A stretch of 8,172 nucleotides of DNA from Acidobacteriota bacterium (GTDB lineage Bacteria; Acidobacteriota; Vicinamibacteria; Vicinamibacterales; Fen-181), in contig PMKG01000354.1 in NCBI GenBank assembly GCA_003157675.1, positions 1 through 8,172 of the forward strand, in the 5' to 3' direction. Each line of letters opens with the position of its first letter. Positions within the stretch are counted from its first letter, which is position 1. Below are positions 6,600 through 8,172 of this stretch, in pieces. Below the pieces are notes generated by a model. That model made no database searches. It was not told where the DNA came from and saw only the letters and a program-made list of their open reading frames with translations. A program made the translations under genes and the position numbers.

Positions 6600-6663
6600 G
6601 GCTCAGGACTCAAGGCTCAGGGCTCAAGCGGCTCAGGGCAGCCTGAGCCCTGAGCCGTGAGCC
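6600..6663. repeat. Degenerate heptamer repeat with nested inverted repeats
   Basis: Units of the form GGCTCAG or GGACTCA repeat across the left half, and their reverse complement (TGAGCCC, TGAGCCG) fills the right half. Two foldbacks are exact. A 13-bp stem pairs GGCTCAGGGCTCA (6614-6626) with TGAGCCCTGAGCC (6644-6656) around a 17-nt loop. Alternatively, an 8-bp stem pairs GGCTCAGG (6630-6637) with CCTGAGCC (6642-6649) around GCAG. The element occupies most of the 116-bp divergent gap and stops 5 nt before the hydrolase ATG. It has no T-tract, so it does not look like an ordinary terminator. It may belong to a dispersed intergenic repeat family of this genome. Confidence 0.85.
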
Positions 6664-6668
6664 TTCGG

Positions 6669-7655
6669 ATGCCCATCGAACCCTATCAGCCCCCGCGCTG
6701 GCTTGCGAATGGCCACGGAATGACCGTCTTCGCCTGGGCCTCGCCCCGGCGGTTCCCGCGCCTGCCCGAAGGGGAGGTCCGGCTCTTCGACGTCGCGCCG
6801 GCGACGCGCGTGATGGCGAAGTGCCACTGGCAGGACGGCCGGACGTCGAGGCCGACGCTGCTGGTGCTGCACGGGCTCGAAGGCTCGGCCGACTCCCCTT
6901 ACGTGCGGGGGATCGCCGAGAAGGCTCTCGTCGCCGGCTTCAACGTCGTCCGTCTCAACCAGCGCGACTGCGGGGGGACCGACCACCTGTCGGTCGCCTC
7001 GTATCACTCGGGCCTGACGGCGGACCCGGCGGCGGTGATTCGCGAGCTCATCGACCGGGACCATCTCGAGCGGATTGGCGTGGCGGGCTATTCACTGGGC
7101 GGCAACCTCGCGCTCAAGCTCGCGGGCGAGTTCGGCGACACGCCTCCTCCCGAGGTGAAGGCGGTGGCGACCGTCTCGCCGACGCTCGACCTGGAGGCCT
7201 GCATCACCGCCATCCAACGGCCGTCGAACTGGTTCTACCAGCGCGACTTCCTCGTGTCGCTGAAGCAGCGCGTCCGGCGCAAGTCCGCGATGTACCCGTG
7301 GCACTTCTCCACCGCTTACCTGCCCGGCGTGCGCACGATCCGGGAGTTCGACGAGCGGTACACGTCGCGGCTGTACGGGTTCGGCAACGCGGCCAACTAC
7401 TACTACCAGGCCAGTTCGCTGAGGGTCGTGCGCCGGATCCGGGTGCCCACGCTCATCGTCACGGCGGAGGACGATCCGTTCGTGCCGGCCTCGCAGTTCG
7501 ACACGACCGCCGTCGCCGGGAACGCGAGCATCCGTCTGGTGGTCACGCCGCACGGGGGCCACTGCGGCTTCATCGAGCGCCGGACAAGCGGCGGCGGCGA
7601 TCGCCACTGGGCCGAGCGGGCGGTCGTGAACTTCGTCGGGGAGTCCATGCGTTGA
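6669..7655 (+). CDS. YheT-like alpha/beta hydrolase
   Basis: This 328-residue protein belongs to the YheT/EMB8-like branch of alpha/beta hydrolases (COG0429-type), whose members are predicted esterases or related enzymes of uncertain substrate. The family's N-terminal pattern is seen in YQPPRWLANGHGMT. The oxyanion-loop region is LHGLEGS (67-73), the nucleophile elbow GYSLGG gives S142, the acid is probably D269 in AEDDPFVP, and the catalytic histidine is H298 in HGGHCGF. The triad is complete. No signal peptide is seen, so it should be cytoplasmic. The frame stays open upstream to a GTG at 6657, but that codon lies inside the heptamer repeat. I chose the ATG at 6669 because it aligns with the usual family start. 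Neither start has a recognisable Shine-Dalgarno sequence. The gene is convergent with the RRM-protein gene. Confidence 0.9.
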   Translation: MPIEPYQPPRWLANGHGMTVFAWASPRRFPRLPEGEVRLFDVAPATRVMAKCHWQDGRTSRPTLLVLHGLEGSADSPYVRGIAEKALVAGFNVVRLNQRDCGGTDHLSVASYHSGLTADPAAVIRELIDRDHLERIGVAGYSLGGNLALKLAGEFGDTPPPEVKAVATVSPTLDLEACITAIQRPSNWFYQRDFLVSLKQRVRRKSAMYPWHFSTAYLPGVRTIREFDERYTSRLYGFGNAANYYYQASSLRVVRRIRVPTLIVTAEDDPFVPASQFDTTAVAGNASIRLVVTPHGGHCGFIERRTSGGGDRHWAERAVVNFVGESMR

Positions 7656-7722
7656 AGCGGAAGGTGGCGAAACACGGGAAGCGGGCACAAATCCGGCATC
7701 GCGGGGCGGGCAACAGGATGAG

Positions 7723-7752
7723 CGGCGGCCGGGATGAACGCGCCGGCCGCCG
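7723..7752. terminator. GC-rich stem-loop between convergent genes
   Basis: A perfect 10-bp stem pairs CGGCGGCCGG (7723-7732) with CCGGCCGCCG (7743-7752) around a 10-nt loop. It sits in the 111-bp gap between the converging hydrolase and RRM-protein genes, where a bidirectional terminator would be expected. No run of T follows on either strand, so classical intrinsic termination is not shown. A hairpin that stops ribonuclease trimming of the 3' ends is an equal possibility. Confidence 0.45.
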
Positions 7753-7766
7753 ACAGGTGAGGACGA

Positions 7767-8105
7767 CTACCAGCGAGGCTCGCGGCGCGCGCCGGCGAAA
7801 TCGCCGCCGCCATCGCCGTAATCCGACCGACCGCCGAACGCGCGGCCGCCCCCGGGTGTCTTGGGCCGCGCCTCGTTCACGACCAGCGCGCGGCCTTCGA
7901 GCGCGTACTGGTGGAACTGGGCGATCGCCTTTTGCGCGTCTTCGTCTGACACCATCTCGACGAAGCCGAATCCCCGCGCACGTCCGGTCACGCTATCACG
8001 CATCACCATGACGTTGTCCACGGCGCCCGCCTGACCGAACAGGGCCCGCAAGTCCTCATCCGTGGTCTTGTACGGAAGGTTTCCGACGTACAGTCTCCGC
8101 CCCAT
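7767..8105 (-). CDS. Small RRM-domain RNA-binding protein with Gly/Arg-rich tail
   Basis: This 112-residue protein consists of one RNA-recognition motif (about residues 3-80) and a short disordered tail. The RNP2 strand is LYVGNL (5-10) and the RNP1 strand is RGFGFVEM (44-51), with the aromatic positions Y6, F46 and F48 that stack on RNA bases. The tail (about 84-112) is rich in Gly and Arg (GGGRAFGGRS, DGGGDF). This is the usual form of bacterial single-RRM proteins like those of cyanobacteria, which bind RNA and in some cases respond to cold; the role here is not known. An AGGAGA (8116-8121) lies 10 nt before the ATG. Only 67 nt of upstream sequence is in the window, and no convincing promoter could be placed in it. 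It is the only gene of this strand at the right end and is not linked to the hydrogenase genes. Confidence 0.93.
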   Translation of the reverse strand: MGRRLYVGNLPYKTTDEDLRALFGQAGAVDNVMVMRDSVTGRARGFGFVEMVSDEDAQKAIAQFHQYALEGRALVVNEARPKTPGGGRAFGGRSDYGDGGGDFAGARREPRW

Positions 8106-8172
8106 GCTTCGACTCTCTCCTGCGAAATGTCGCGCGACTTTTGCTCCGAGAGGGCCCGCGCGCTCGGGACAC

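Noticed and set aside
6821..8011. Plus-strand frame of 396 codons overlapping the YheT-like gene and running opposite the RRM gene.
   Set aside because: It is out of frame with the hydrolase, which has an intact catalytic triad. Its translation is Arg/Ala/Gly-rich and without motifs.

Overview
The window is GC-rich bacterial DNA with dense coding on the minus strand. Its gene content is a signal-peptide M20 amidohydrolase, a soluble NADH-linked hydrogenase module with its own sensor kinase, a YheT-type hydrolase and a small RRM protein. Together with a heptamer GGCTCAG-type intergenic repeat, this suggests a Gram-negative soil or sediment lineage such as Acidobacteriota. That placement is inference; no rRNA or other phylogenetic marker is present.

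Positions 1-4863 (all minus strand, read from right to left) hold five genes in one direction. They are a six-TM GAF histidine kinase (4863-3028), a stand-alone receiver protein (2832-2458), a NuoE-like subunit (2444-1932), a NuoF-like subunit (1914-712) and a NuoG/HydA-like iron-sulfur subunit (696 to the window edge, 3' end missing). The last four are separated by only 13-17 nt and each has a Shine-Dalgarno sequence, so they look like one operon. The E-F-G trio is most like the HydC-HydB-HydA order of a trimeric NAD(H)-dependent [FeFe] hydrogenase. The H-cluster domain lies beyond the window, so a HoxU-type [NiFe] diaphorase cannot be fully excluded. The kinase and receiver form an obvious two-component pair placed directly ahead of the hydrogenase genes.

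The one sizeable gap in that run is 195 bp between the kinase and receiver genes. It contains a candidate sigma70-like promoter and two palindromes of the CRP/FNR-superfamily form TGTGA-N6-TCACA, with centres 22 bp apart. This is the most interesting non-coding signal in the window.

Positions 4891-6552 (minus) encode a secreted M20/AbgB-like amidohydrolase that ends 27 nt before the kinase gene. It is divergent from a YheT-like alpha/beta hydrolase (6669-7655, plus). The 116-bp divergent gap is largely filled by a heptamer repeat with strong inverted symmetry that runs almost up to the hydrolase start codon. A GC hairpin (7723-7752) lies between the convergent hydrolase and RRM protein genes (7767-8105, minus). 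There is no gene-free stretch over 300 bp, and I saw no tRNA, rRNA, CRISPR array, insertion sequence or attachment site.
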